DNA from: CAZKYP01 sp964556885
Lineage (GTDB): Bacteria; Planctomycetota; Phycisphaerae; Sedimentisphaerales; Anaerobacaceae
Direction of reading: 5' to 3'
Length of the DNA stretch: 26,014 nucleotides
Assembly: GCA_964556885.1 (NCBI GenBank)
Contig: CAZKYP010000021.1
Span: 1-26,014 of the forward strand
The notes beneath the pieces were generated by a model. The model had not been told where the DNA came from. It made no database searches and saw only the letters and a list, made by a program, of their open reading frames with translations. Shown here in pieces: positions 6,874 to 15,098 of the stretch (the stretch's first letter is position 1; every line of letters begins with the position of its first letter). Both the position numbers and the translations under genes were made by a program.

Positions 6874-8718
6874 TCATTCCGTCGTGAGTCGCTTTCGTTC
6901 GCCGAGCAGGACGATGTCCCTGAGGGACTCTTTACTTTTGGCATTTGCCCACTTGGTCTCGAATCGGGGGTGGTGGACTATCTGAGCGACGGCCGCAAGA
7001 GCATGAAGATGGAAGTTGCGCTCGTCTTTCGTACCGGCGATCACAAAAACAGCTCGGATATTCGTGTGCTCATCGGAAAAACGTATCCCATCGCGGCAAC
7101 GAGCGATGAGAATATCAAATCTATGCTCTCCGTCGATGACTATATGCGGGATGGCAAGATGCGGGCTGAGCACGGTGCTGCTTTGTTTTTCTCTTTCGAC
7201 AAGACGCTTGTAAAGCTCATCCGATCCCGATTTATCGGGACGCGGCGACATCGTATCGGCGATTAGTCTGAAAAAATCTTCGAGCTTCATTGATTTTTCG
7301 ATATCAAGAACAGCCGCCTTTTCGATAATGTCATCGAATCTGTCCTTTACTATAGAATCTCTTTCCCTGATAATTTCCTTCAGCTCCGTCTCAAGAGAAT
7401 AGCTCGTAAGCTCTTTGGCGGTGATTCTCTCAATCAGGTGAAGGAGTGCATACTCTCTTGTGGTCCTTATCCGACCGTAGAACCAGTAAACAAACAATCC
7501 TCCCAAAATCAGGATGAAGGTTATAAACAAAGCCTCTTTACCCATCTCGAATATTAAAAATCCGAAGCCGAGCAGGCCGGCAATCTGCAGCCACGGATAC
7601 AGCGGGGCGCGAAATTTCGGCTGGTAATTCTGCAGCCTGCTCTCCCGGAGAATAATTACCGACACGCACGCAAGAATATTGGTCAGAATAAGTACAACAG
7701 AAGCGGCTTCAATAAGAATTTCCAGCCTCAGTAAAAGAGCAACTACTATAACGACTCCCGTCACTAAAAGCGCGTTATGCGGGGTTCCGAACCTTTTATT
7801 TATTTTACCGAAAAATCCGGGCAGCAGGCCGTCCCGGCTCAGCGGCACGAGCGACCTGGCCGCGGTCATAATGCCCGCATTTGCAGTCGACAGAAATGCG
7901 AAGATCGCGGCAATACCCAATGCAATTTTACCGGTCCTGCCCATGAAAACTTGCGCCCCGTCGGATATGGGAGTCAGTGACTTGCTCAACGCCGCCGGCT
8001 CAAGAACACCCGCCGTCACCAGCACCATCAGACTGTAAAAGATATTTACAACAAGAAGTGAGACTATCATTCCCAGCGGTATATTGCGGTTTGGGTCTTT
8101 TATCTCTTCGGCGACACTGGCGATTTTCAGCAGGCCCGCATACGATACGTAAACAAAACCCGTTGTGAAAAATATCGACGCGATTCCGTTCGGAGCGAAC
8201 GGGGCAAGATTCTCTACCCGGATATTCGGCATTCCGAATACGATATAAACGACCATGAGAATAAGCAGGCCTATAACAAGCCCGATCTGTGCTTTACTGG
8301 CATGTTTTATGCCTATAAAATTAATAACAAGAAAAACGATACAAAACAAAACAGACAACAAATGCAGATTGGCATCGACGATTAAAGCTGTAAAGATGGA
8401 AATGCCGACAAGTGCGAATGCACTTTTCATCGAAAGGGAAAACCAGCTTAGCAGCCCTGCGACCGTCCCGGCCGCGGGACCCAGACTGCGAATGACCGTA
8501 AAACAATCGCCGCCCGCTTTTGGCATTGCCGTCGTCATCTCAGCGATACTGAGCATCCCGGGTATCGCCAGAAGTCCCGCAAAAAGATAGCAGAAAATAA
8601 CGGCAGGCCCCGCCTTTGCATAGGCAAGGCCCGGCAAAATGAACAGCCCGGAGCTAATCATAGCGCCGGAGGCGATGCAGAACACGCCGAGCAGATTCAG
8701 TTCCTGTCTTAGCTTCAT
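6874..8718 (-). CDS. APC-family amino acid permease fused to a PTS EIIA-like domain
   Basis: 614 residues. Residues 1 to about 420 form an amino acid-polyamine-organocation permease. The first helix has GAMISSGLFILPG, the family's substrate-binding Gly-rich break, and about 12 hydrophobic segments follow. The C-terminal half is cytoplasmic. After a charged linker, residues from about 465 to 600 resemble a mannitol/fructose-type PTS EIIA: HLAIPH places the phosphorylatable histidine at His525, and a second His-rich block HLHALAAVAQIV follows. A TCCCGAT palindrome encodes Pro494-Gly498 at the start of this domain. The fusion suggests that transport is controlled by a phosphoryl relay or by domain docking; this is inference. 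It converges with mnmE. The substrate cannot be stated. Confidence 0.88.
   Translation of the reverse strand: MKLRQELNLLGVFCIASGAMISSGLFILPGLAYAKAGPAVIFCYLFAGLLAIPGMLSIAEMTTAMPKAGGDCFTVIRSLGPAAGTVAGLLSWFSLSMKSAFALVGISIFTALIVDANLHLLSVLFCIVFLVINFIGIKHASKAQIGLVIGLLILMVVYIVFGMPNIRVENLAPFAPNGIASIFFTTGFVYVSYAGLLKIASVAEEIKDPNRNIPLGMIVSLLVVNIFYSLMVLVTAGVLEPAALSKSLTPISDGAQVFMGRTGKIALGIAAIFAFLSTANAGIMTAARSLVPLSRDGLLPGFFGKINKRFGTPHNALLVTGVVIVVALLLRLEILIEAASVVLILTNILACVSVIILRESRLQNYQPKFRAPLYPWLQIAGLLGFGFLIFEMGKEALFITFILILGGLFVYWFYGRIRTTREYALLHLIERITAKELTSYSLETELKEIIRERDSIVKDRFDDIIEKAAVLDIEKSMKLEDFFRLIADTMSPRPDKSGSDELYKRLVEREKQSSTVLSPHLAIPHIVIDGEHRFDILIARCRDGIRFSDEHTNIRAVFVIAGTKDERNFHLHALAAVAQIVHHPRFETKWANAKSKESLRDIVLLGERKRLTTE
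7225..7240. repeat. short palindrome TCCCGAT family (in permease-EIIA gene)
   Basis: TCCCGATTTATCGGGA, identical to 6279-6294. It is translated on the minus strand as Pro-Asp-Lys-Ser-Gly at the beginning of the EIIA-like domain. Its location in an unrelated gene on the opposite strand argues for a mobile or spreading repeat rather than conserved coding. Confidence 0.75.
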
Positions 8719-8769
8719 TGCCGCTACTTTCGAACATCCCTGGTTCTTAAATCCGACTATACGAGCGAT

Positions 8770-8798
8770 ATGATAGTATGTTTGAGAATACCCAGCAA
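8770..8798 (-). promoter_or_regulatory. putative sigma-70-type promoter of the permease-EIIA gene
   Basis: On the minus strand TTGCTG (8798-8793) is followed after 17 bases by TATCAT (8775-8770). It lies in the 121-base spacer between the glycosidase and permease genes, about 50 bases before the permease ATG. Match to consensus is moderate. Confidence 0.35.
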
Positions 8799-8839
8799 GC
8801 TTTTAACGATTTCCGGATTTGTGGATCGAAGCCAAATAC

Positions 8840-11029
8840 TTAAAATGGCCTGACTTTTACGGCAATATCTTTTGTGAAATTGGGAAAGGAAAGCACCAGT
8901 CTGCCTGCTTCGGAAGATGCGTTATCGGTCCGGATAATACCACCCGGTCCGCGTGTTTCATAAAACTCTATCGTATAAAGACCGTCGTCCAAACCACTAA
9001 GGACAACACTTATGCCGGAAAAAACCCCGTATGCGGTCCTTCCGTAGCGGCTGTCAACGTCGTGAACCCAAAGGTAGGCATGGCGAGATCCTGAAAGTCC
9101 TATGAATTCGAGGCAGCCTTTGGCGGTATTTGTGAATTCATAACCGCTGATTTGGAACCAGTCCTGGCCAGTGTTCCTGATTTGCACAGCGTGCCGGCCG
9201 GCCGGAAGCGGAACCTCGATTGTAAAACTTGCCGAACCATTCGGATATGATGAAGAAAATACCTGATGCGAATCTACCAGTACACTCAGACTGTTATTGC
9301 CCCAGCCGGAGACCTCCTGCACGTGTATTTTGAGTACATCGCCGTCGATTAAATCGATATTAAAAATCGGGTCAGACCGGTAGGAGTTCTTGGACGAGCC
9401 GTGCAGCCATGCAGAAAGATTCTCAGCCCCCGCTACGGTTCCGTCGGCTTCGACGTTAAACTCAGTCTGCGTCGATACGGCCCAGAAATCCGATAAACCG
9501 GGGCTGACCAAAACCCACTTCGGCAATCCTGTTGTATCCAGAACCGCTTTAGATAGGTTGTAAGCCGCAGGGTCTTCTCCCTGGGCGTAATACGAAAGGG
9601 CGCTGAACTGGTCGTAGAGGTCGAGTTTTTCGATATAGCTGTCCCACCACCACAGGTGCCCGCCGGACCTCAGGTGAAAAGCACTCCAGATGCCGTTATG
9701 AAGCGGCAGGGCTTCCATCATTTGTGTTTTGTACGGCTCGGTAAGGTCATCGTAATCGCTCTCCGGCACATCGATATTGCCGGTCCTGCCCACACCGAAT
9801 TCACCCATAATAATCGGCTTTCCGTAATCGGCCAGCCGGGACGCTGCGTTCTTGAAAAATCCTATCGTCTCATGACCGTAATGATGGACCTGTATCAGGT
9901 CAATGTTATTCAGATTCCACAGGTTCTCGAAGCCGGATGAATCGCTGCTGGTCGTGATAATGTGGTCAAACGGATCTATCGAAGCGAGGTAGTCGGCCAT
10001 TTCTTCGTGCCATGTCACAACACTCGACCGGTAATTTTGCCAGCCGTCCGTATATTGGACCTCATTCCAAAGCTCCCAGGCAAGGATAGCGCTTGAGTAA
10101 CCCCAGCGGGCAACGATATAGCGATATTTATATTTGGTGAGTCTGATCGCTTCGCTGTCGGTGAAGAAATCATCGGGCTTTTCAAGGAAACCGCCATCAG
10201 CAGCGGCATTAGCGATGTTGTAGGGATTTTCGCTCCAGTTGGAATTGGTAGTCGTGCTGAACTGGCCGTGATGCTGCAGGACCAACTGAATCGAGATACC
10301 ATTTTCTTCGGCAAGCTCAATCATCTTATCGAGCTTGCAGCCCATCTCCAGGCTGAGCCGCCCCACTCCGTCGAAATAGCCGCTGTTATGTTTACTGCTC
10401 CATTCCAAAAGCTGGCCCTGATAGAAATGAGTCATCCAGATTCGCGTCCAGTTTTCTCCCGCCGCGCCCATAGAGTTGAAGTAATTCTCCCAGTCACCGA
10501 ATCCACCGGGCAGCCAGCAGACGTTGTGGCCGATAGGCAAATACGGCCGGCCATCGGCATAGCGCAGGTAAAACGAATCGCGGGGATCCGTCCTGATAAA
10601 ACCTTTTTCGGCACTTTCGTTACAGGTGAAACTTACCTGCGGGTCAATCGTAGTCCGGCCGCTTGCATCGATAATCGAAATCCGGCTGACTTTATGCTCG
10701 CCCGCTTGTGAAGGGGCGAAACGTGCCTTCCAGCAGGGATTTCGACCGTTGACATAGCGGCCGCCTATATAATCGTAATCTCTATAAAAAAAGGCTGGTA
10801 TCGTCACCGTGCTGCCATCCGGTCCCATGAAGGTAACCATGATATCGATGACATTCGGATCGAAGGGATTGTCATAGCTTTTCGAGAGGGTGAAGGTCAG
10901 TTCGAACTTTTGATATTGACCGACAGTTCCGGAATTTTGTGAAATTGATGTTAGCTCAACTTGCGCCGGAGCAACTGCCGGAAGAAGACATACAGTAAAG
11001 ATTGTAAAATAAAGCAGATTTTTTAACAA
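8840..11029 (-). CDS. secreted glycoside hydrolase, clan A TIM barrel with DUF5060-like N-terminal domain
   Basis: 729 residues with a signal peptide (about 1-22, LLPAVAPAQ). Residues of about 25-135 form a beta-sandwich like DUF5060. FYLRYADGRPYLPIGHN opens a TIM barrel (about 150-480) as in DUF4038/GH5-like enzymes. WELWNEVQ (acid/base Glu323) and IMGEFGVG (nucleophile Glu410) are the retaining clan A pair. The last 200 residues look like carbohydrate-binding or C-terminal beta domains. It probably cleaves a plant or algal polysaccharide side chain outside the cytoplasm; the substrate is not deducible. The start is TTG at 11029, supported by GGAGG 9 bases upstream. It follows dnaK by 92 bases, with a strong hairpin between. 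No sugar regulator or transporter is adjacent. Confidence 0.82.
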   Translation of the reverse strand: MLKNLLYFTIFTVCLLPAVAPAQVELTSISQNSGTVGQYQKFELTFTLSKSYDNPFDPNVIDIMVTFMGPDGSTVTIPAFFYRDYDYIGGRYVNGRNPCWKARFAPSQAGEHKVSRISIIDASGRTTIDPQVSFTCNESAEKGFIRTDPRDSFYLRYADGRPYLPIGHNVCWLPGGFGDWENYFNSMGAAGENWTRIWMTHFYQGQLLEWSSKHNSGYFDGVGRLSLEMGCKLDKMIELAEENGISIQLVLQHHGQFSTTTNSNWSENPYNIANAAADGGFLEKPDDFFTDSEAIRLTKYKYRYIVARWGYSSAILAWELWNEVQYTDGWQNYRSSVVTWHEEMADYLASIDPFDHIITTSSDSSGFENLWNLNNIDLIQVHHYGHETIGFFKNAASRLADYGKPIIMGEFGVGRTGNIDVPESDYDDLTEPYKTQMMEALPLHNGIWSAFHLRSGGHLWWWDSYIEKLDLYDQFSALSYYAQGEDPAAYNLSKAVLDTTGLPKWVLVSPGLSDFWAVSTQTEFNVEADGTVAGAENLSAWLHGSSKNSYRSDPIFNIDLIDGDVLKIHVQEVSGWGNNSLSVLVDSHQVFSSSYPNGSASFTIEVPLPAGRHAVQIRNTGQDWFQISGYEFTNTAKGCLEFIGLSGSRHAYLWVHDVDSRYGRTAYGVFSGISVVLSGLDDGLYTIEFYETRGPGGIIRTDNASSEAGRLVLSFPNFTKDIAVKVRPF

Positions 11030-11073
11030 AACTCACAACCTCCCACCAGTCAATCAGGCATTTTGGTTTTTGT

Positions 11074-11106
11074 CATCCGGGTCCTGAAAAACTCAGAACC
11101 CGGATG
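11074..11106 (-). terminator. strong GC-rich hairpin between dnaK and the glycosidase gene
   Basis: CATCCGGGT and ACCCGGATG pair, with an inner CTGA/TCAG stem around a short loop. It lies 15 bases past the dnaK stop. The minus-strand sequence after it is A-rich, without the T-run of a classic intrinsic terminator. It may act as an RNA 3'-end stabiliser or attenuator. The 8-mer CAATCAGG flanks it on both sides (11051-11058 and 11109-11116). Confidence 0.5.
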
Positions 11107-11121
11107 GCAATCAGGTACTTT

Positions 11122-13062
11122 TTAATTGTCTTTTGCCTCGAACTCGGCGTCTATTACGTCGTCGTCGCCTTTTCTTTTAACCTCGCCTTCGGGCGGAGGG
11201 GTATGACTGCCGCCGGCGCCGGCATTAGCCGTCTGGGCCGAAGCGGCTTGTTTCTTGGCCGCTTCCTCATAAAGAGTTTTGCCCAGTTCCTGGCTTGTCG
11301 TACCGAGGTTTTCGATGGCCTTCTTGATAGCATCGGCGCTATCGCCTTTTATTGCTTCCTTGAGATTGTTGACTGCACTTTCAATCTTGCCCCGCGTTTC
11401 GCTCGGTACTTTCTCGCCGTGCTCCTTGAGAGTCTTCTCTGTAGTGTAAATCAACTGGTCGGCCTGGTTCTTCAGGTCAACGACCTCTCTTTTATTCTTG
11501 TCTTCGGCCGCATGGCTCTCAGCTTCCTTGGTCATCTTCTCGACTTCCTGCTCGCTGAGTCCCGAGCTGGACTTTATCTCAATCGACTGCTGCTTGCCGG
11601 TGCCGAGGTCCTTTGCCGAAACGTTCAAAATACCATTGGCATCGATATCAAAGGCAACCTCGATCTGCGGCATGCCGCGCGGAGCCGGTGGTAAATCGGT
11701 AAGCTGGAACCTGCCGAGCGTACGGTTGTCCCTGGCAAATTCTCTCTCTCCCTGCAAGACGTGTATATCAACGCTCGTCTGACTATCCGCGGCGGTCGAA
11801 AATATCTCTTTCTTGCTGGTGGGAATCGTAGTGTTGCGATCGATCAGCTTTGTCATAACACCGCCAAGCGTCTCGACACCCAGCGAAAGCGGCGTTACGT
11901 CCAGAAGCAGGATGTCTTTCACGCCGGCATCACCGGCCAGCACCGCGCCCTGAATGGCCGCACCTAAAGCAACAACTTCATCCGGATTGAGGCTTTTGTT
12001 AGGCTCCTTATTGAAAATGTCCTTGACTATCTGCTGGACCCTTGGAATTCTTGTCGAGCCGCCGACAAGCAAGGCCTCTGCAATATCCTTGGGTTTTACT
12101 TTTGCATCCTCCATAGCCTTGTAGCATGGATTTTTCAGCCGTTCGAAAATAGGCTCAACGAGTGACTCGAACTTGCTGCGGCTGATGGTAATCTGTAAAT
12201 GTTTCGGGCCGGAGGCGTCCGCGGTTATAAACGGCAAATTGACTGTGCTTTCAACCTGCGTGCTCAGCTCGCATTTGGTTTTCTCAGCGGCTTCCTTGAG
12301 ACGCTGATGGGCCATCGGGTCGCCACGCAGGTCGATGCCTTCGGTTTTCTTGAATTCATCGGCCAGGTAATTTATCAGAACCGCATCGAGGTCGTCGCCG
12401 CCAAGATGTGTATCGCCGTTGGTGCTGAGCACCTCGAATACGTTGTCACCTATATCGAGTATTGAAATATCGAACGTGCCGCCTCCGAAGTCAAAGATGG
12501 CGACTTTTTCGTTCTTTTTCTTTTCAAGTCCGTATGCAAGGGCCGCTGCGGTCGGTTCATTTATAATCCGGTCGACCTCAAGCCCGGCGATTTTGCCGGC
12601 ATCCTTGGTTGCCTGCCGCTGCGCATCGTTAAAGTAGGCCGGTACGGTAATAACGGCGTTCGTGACCTTCTCGCCCAGATAATCCTCCGCAGTCTTTTTA
12701 AGGTCCTGCAGTATCATTGCGGAAACCTCCGGCGGCGTATATTCCTTGCCGCGGACGTCTACCTTGACCAGCTCGTCCGAAGCACCGGTGATTTTATATG
12801 GGACAATCTTTTCTTCCGAAGAGACCTCTTTGTGGCGTCGGCCCATGAATCGCTTTATCGAAAATACTGTATTTTCCGGATTGGTCACCTGCTGGTGGCG
12901 GGCGATTTGGCCGACGAGCCTTTCGCCCTTGTCCGTAAAACCGACCACCGAAGGAGTCAGCCGGGAGCCCGAGGAATTTACCAAAACCTTCGGGGCCGAG
13001 CCTTCCATAACGGCCACTACCGAATTTGTCGTTCCCAAGTCTATTCCTATGATTTTAGCCAT
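11122..13062 (-). CDS. dnaK: molecular chaperone DnaK (Hsp70)
   Basis: ATP-driven cytoplasmic chaperone of 646 residues, the normal length. The N-terminus has IIGIDLGTTNSVVAVMEG, the phosphate-1 loop. IFDFGGGTFDISILDI is phosphate-2, LLVGGSTRIPRVQ is the adenosine loop, and the interdomain linker reads DILLLDVTPLSLG. The substrate-binding domain and helical lid follow, and the acidic tail DDDVIDAEFEAKDN is typical. The ATG at 13062 has AAGGA 8 bases upstream. grpE and dnaJ are not adjacent. Instead mcsA, mcsB and a small unknown gene lie upstream. Regulation appears special: a -24/-12 promoter and a UTR stem-loop precede it, and I see no CIRCE (HrcA) element. Confidence 0.98.
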   Translation of the reverse strand: MAKIIGIDLGTTNSVVAVMEGSAPKVLVNSSGSRLTPSVVGFTDKGERLVGQIARHQQVTNPENTVFSIKRFMGRRHKEVSSEEKIVPYKITGASDELVKVDVRGKEYTPPEVSAMILQDLKKTAEDYLGEKVTNAVITVPAYFNDAQRQATKDAGKIAGLEVDRIINEPTAAALAYGLEKKKNEKVAIFDFGGGTFDISILDIGDNVFEVLSTNGDTHLGGDDLDAVLINYLADEFKKTEGIDLRGDPMAHQRLKEAAEKTKCELSTQVESTVNLPFITADASGPKHLQITISRSKFESLVEPIFERLKNPCYKAMEDAKVKPKDIAEALLVGGSTRIPRVQQIVKDIFNKEPNKSLNPDEVVALGAAIQGAVLAGDAGVKDILLLDVTPLSLGVETLGGVMTKLIDRNTTIPTSKKEIFSTAADSQTSVDIHVLQGEREFARDNRTLGRFQLTDLPPAPRGMPQIEVAFDIDANGILNVSAKDLGTGKQQSIEIKSSSGLSEQEVEKMTKEAESHAAEDKNKREVVDLKNQADQLIYTTEKTLKEHGEKVPSETRGKIESAVNNLKEAIKGDSADAIKKAIENLGTTSQELGKTLYEEAAKKQAASAQTANAGAGGSHTPPPEGEVKRKGDDDVIDAEFEAKDN

Positions 13063-13078
13063 AATTCGTTTCCTTTCT

Positions 13079-13117
13079 CCTCCCCCGTTTTACTTCATAA
13101 AAATGAAGCGGAGGGAG
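13079..13117 (-). promoter_or_regulatory. dnaK 5' UTR stem-loop next to the ribosome-binding site
   Basis: On the minus strand CTTCAT-TTTT-ATGAAG forms the tip. After a 5-base TAAAA bulge, CTCCCTCCG pairs with CGGGGGAGG, largely through G-C and G-U pairs. The stem ends only a few bases before the AAGGA ribosome-binding site, inside the leader predicted from the sigma-54 site. It could modulate translation or mRNA stability. Confidence 0.45.
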
Positions 13118-13150
13118 ATCGCTATTATTTCATCATCAGAAACTAAAATA

Positions 13151-13167
13151 TGCAAAAGACGTGCCAA
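13151..13167 (-). promoter_or_regulatory. sigma-54 (RpoN) -24/-12 promoter upstream of dnaK
   Basis: The minus strand reads TTGGCACGTCTTTTGCA. GG and GC are separated by exactly 10 bases, and the surrounding TTGGCACG-N4-TTGCA matches the RpoN consensus at essentially every position. The start point would be near 13140, giving a leader of about 78 bases before the dnaK ATG. It lies in a non-coding spacer in the correct orientation. A palindrome CATCCGGATG at 13247-13256, about 110 bases upstream, is a possible enhancer-binding site (speculative). Confidence 0.72.
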
Positions 13168-13335
13168 ATGCAAGCTACTATGGCCTAATCCCACCTAAAC
13201 TACTTAATAATAAGAAGTTAAATTTTTCCCGCATCAAATTCGTAAGCATCCGGATGTCCAATATCGTGCCATTTTGGCAGATTGCCCCGGCAAAGCTTAT
13301 ATTTCGTTCGACAGAAGCATCACTTGCCTCTTTGG

Positions 13336-13824
13336 CTATTTTCGTCGCTTCTTTTCCAGATCGACGTTGCTCAGGTCGATAAAATCCGACTCAAACCACA
13401 ATCCATCGATAAGCTTTTTATTTCCATAGTAAAATCCATCATAAGGTTCGTTAAAATCCTCGGCGTAAGCTCTGACTCCGTAGTGGCTCATGCCGCCGAA
13501 CAGTTCGATGATTACATAACCTTCATCCTGGAACCACAAATACGTAGGTTTAAGCTGCAGGATTATTTCAGGAAAATTGTCAACTTCCGGTTTTCTATCA
13601 ATTTTAATGTCGTACTTTCCACCATAGCCCTCATCCATAAGTTTTCTGCACGCGGCAAGTAAAGCATGATGGTCTGTTTTGTAAATGAGATTATTAAAAC
13701 GAGACCTGAATGTGAATACCTCAAGAAAGCCGGCACCTATCAATATCATGATGCAGTAATATAAACCGGCCGCAACCAGGGCAGATATACCGATGCGTTT
13801 CAGAATCTTCTTGCGTTTACTCAT
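13336..13824 (-). CDS. small single-pass membrane protein of unknown function
   Basis: 162 residues that I do not recognise. The start is very basic (MSKRKKILKR), followed by a hydrophobic segment at about residues 11-32 that should be a membrane anchor with the rest outside the cytoplasm. The outer part is a compact acidic/aromatic domain containing YLWFQDEGYVIIELFGG and DFNEPYDGFYYG, and it ends in a charged tail. There are no Cys pairs or known catalytic motifs. It lies between the mcsB gap and dnaK on the same strand. The scaffold gap hides part of its upstream region, so its link to mcsAB is uncertain. Its codon use and intact frame support a real gene. Confidence 0.65.
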   Translation of the reverse strand: MSKRKKILKRIGISALVAAGLYYCIMILIGAGFLEVFTFRSRFNNLIYKTDHHALLAACRKLMDEGYGGKYDIKIDRKPEVDNFPEIILQLKPTYLWFQDEGYVIIELFGGMSHYGVRAYAEDFNEPYDGFYYGNKKLIDGLWFESDFIDLSNVDLEKKRRK

Positions 13825-13949
13825 AAAAGTACTCGCTTGCTTAAATTACCTATTTATTGGATTTATAAGCAACTTGAAATGACGACTGTTTTTTCCTGCG
13901 TAACTATTCCGAATAAATACCGCTCGCATCATTCTTATATAATATACGC

Positions 13950-14049
13950 NNNNNNNNNNNNNNNNNNNNNNNNNNNNNNNNNNNNNNNNNNNNNNNNNNN
14001 NNNNNNNNNNNNNNNNNNNNNNNNNNNNNNNNNNNNNNNNNNNNNNNNN
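13950..14049. other. assembly gap (100 N)
   Basis: Exactly 100 undetermined bases, the conventional placeholder for a gap of unknown size. It removes the C-terminus of McsB and any sequence between mcsB and the small membrane protein. Real distance, and even adjacency, across it are not proven. Confidence 0.99.
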
Positions 14050-15054
14050 TCGGTTAATCGTCGCAATCGAAAGTCTGCTTTGAGCATCCTTACCCGCGCC
14101 GCAGAGATTGCGAAGCCTCTCTATCGCAGGAGTGGAAGCCCCCATGTATTCGTACATATTAATGCCAAGACGCAGGTGACTTAATAAAAACAGGGCCTCG
14201 TGCGAGCTTATCAGATGCGCATTTTGCAGCAGCGCCAGCGCGCGTGAAATCTTGTCGTCGAGGATGTCGGGTTTTTCTTCGAGCAGGTGCTTTCTTGCGG
14301 CGTTTTCGTATTCGATGATTTCAGGGATGATAACATTCTCGAATTTAGAGACTACACCCGACTCCGAAACCCCGAGCGTGGCCTGATTCGACAACTGATA
14401 CAAATCGCTGGCCGCCTCCGTGCCCTCTCCGAAAAGCCCGCGGACCGCCAGGTTCATATCCTTGGCAGCGTTGAAGAACTTTTCTATCTGGCTTGTCATT
14501 TTCAGGGCCGGTAAATGCAGCATTACCGAAACCCTGATACCCGTGCCGAGATTCGTCGGGCAGGCCGTCAGGTAGCCGTAACGAGGACTGAAGGCATAGT
14601 TAATCTTCTGTTCTATCAAATCGTCGATGCGGTTTATCTGCTCGGCACATTGAGACAACTGGCAGCCGGCCATGAGGACCTGGATTCGCAAATGGTCCTC
14701 CTCGTTGATCATAGCGGTGAAGAATTCCTTCTGTGCCACTACAGCCCCCCTCGGGCCTTTGCCGAACGCGTGGTTGCGGCTGATAAGGTGACGCTCTACA
14801 AGGAAATTCCTGTTCAATGACGTAGCTTCGTCCACACTGATATAATAAACCTTATCGCCAAGGTCCAGCGACATCAATACATCTTTCAATTTCCCGAGTA
14901 TCTCGCCCTTTTCCTTATCGGAGCAGCGACTGAGGAACTTGTGACCGGCGATATTCCTGGCCAGGCGAATTCGAGAAGATACAACGATATCGGCCATCGG
15001 CCCGGAGCCGTTGAACCACTCGTTAATATCCCTGCTCATATCTGCAAAGTCCAT
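14050..15054 (-). CDS. mcsB: protein-arginine kinase McsB (C-terminus lost in assembly gap)
   Basis: Phosphagen-kinase-like enzyme that phosphorylates arginines in proteins and marks them for Clp proteolysis. 335 residues are visible; the family has about 350-360, so only around 20 should be missing. Visible motifs: DIVVSSRIRLARN (residues 22-34), the NEEDH block with a catalytic Glu (117-121), LTACPTNLGTGIR (162-174) around the active-site Cys, and GLFGEGTEA (207-214), the second catalytic loop. These fit McsB rather than creatine or arginine kinases. An open frame runs through the N-run to 13846, but the residues after the gap do not resemble McsB and should not be joined. It lies 44 bases after mcsA, the usual partner, and the pair is probably one operon. 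Confidence 0.93.
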
Positions 15055-15098
15055 CTTTTATCCCACGTATTAAAACAACCTTGGACGAATTTCGGTTC

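Noticed and set aside
11104..11694. Plus-strand open frame of 196 codons
   Set aside because: Antisense shadow of the 3' part of dnaK.
13063..13335. Searched for a CIRCE/HrcA operator upstream of dnaK
   Set aside because: No TTAGCACTC-N9-GAGTGCTAA or close variant is present.
13846..13949. Apparent C-terminal extension of McsB beyond the N-run
   Set aside because: The translated tail does not resemble McsB and is connected only through undetermined bases.
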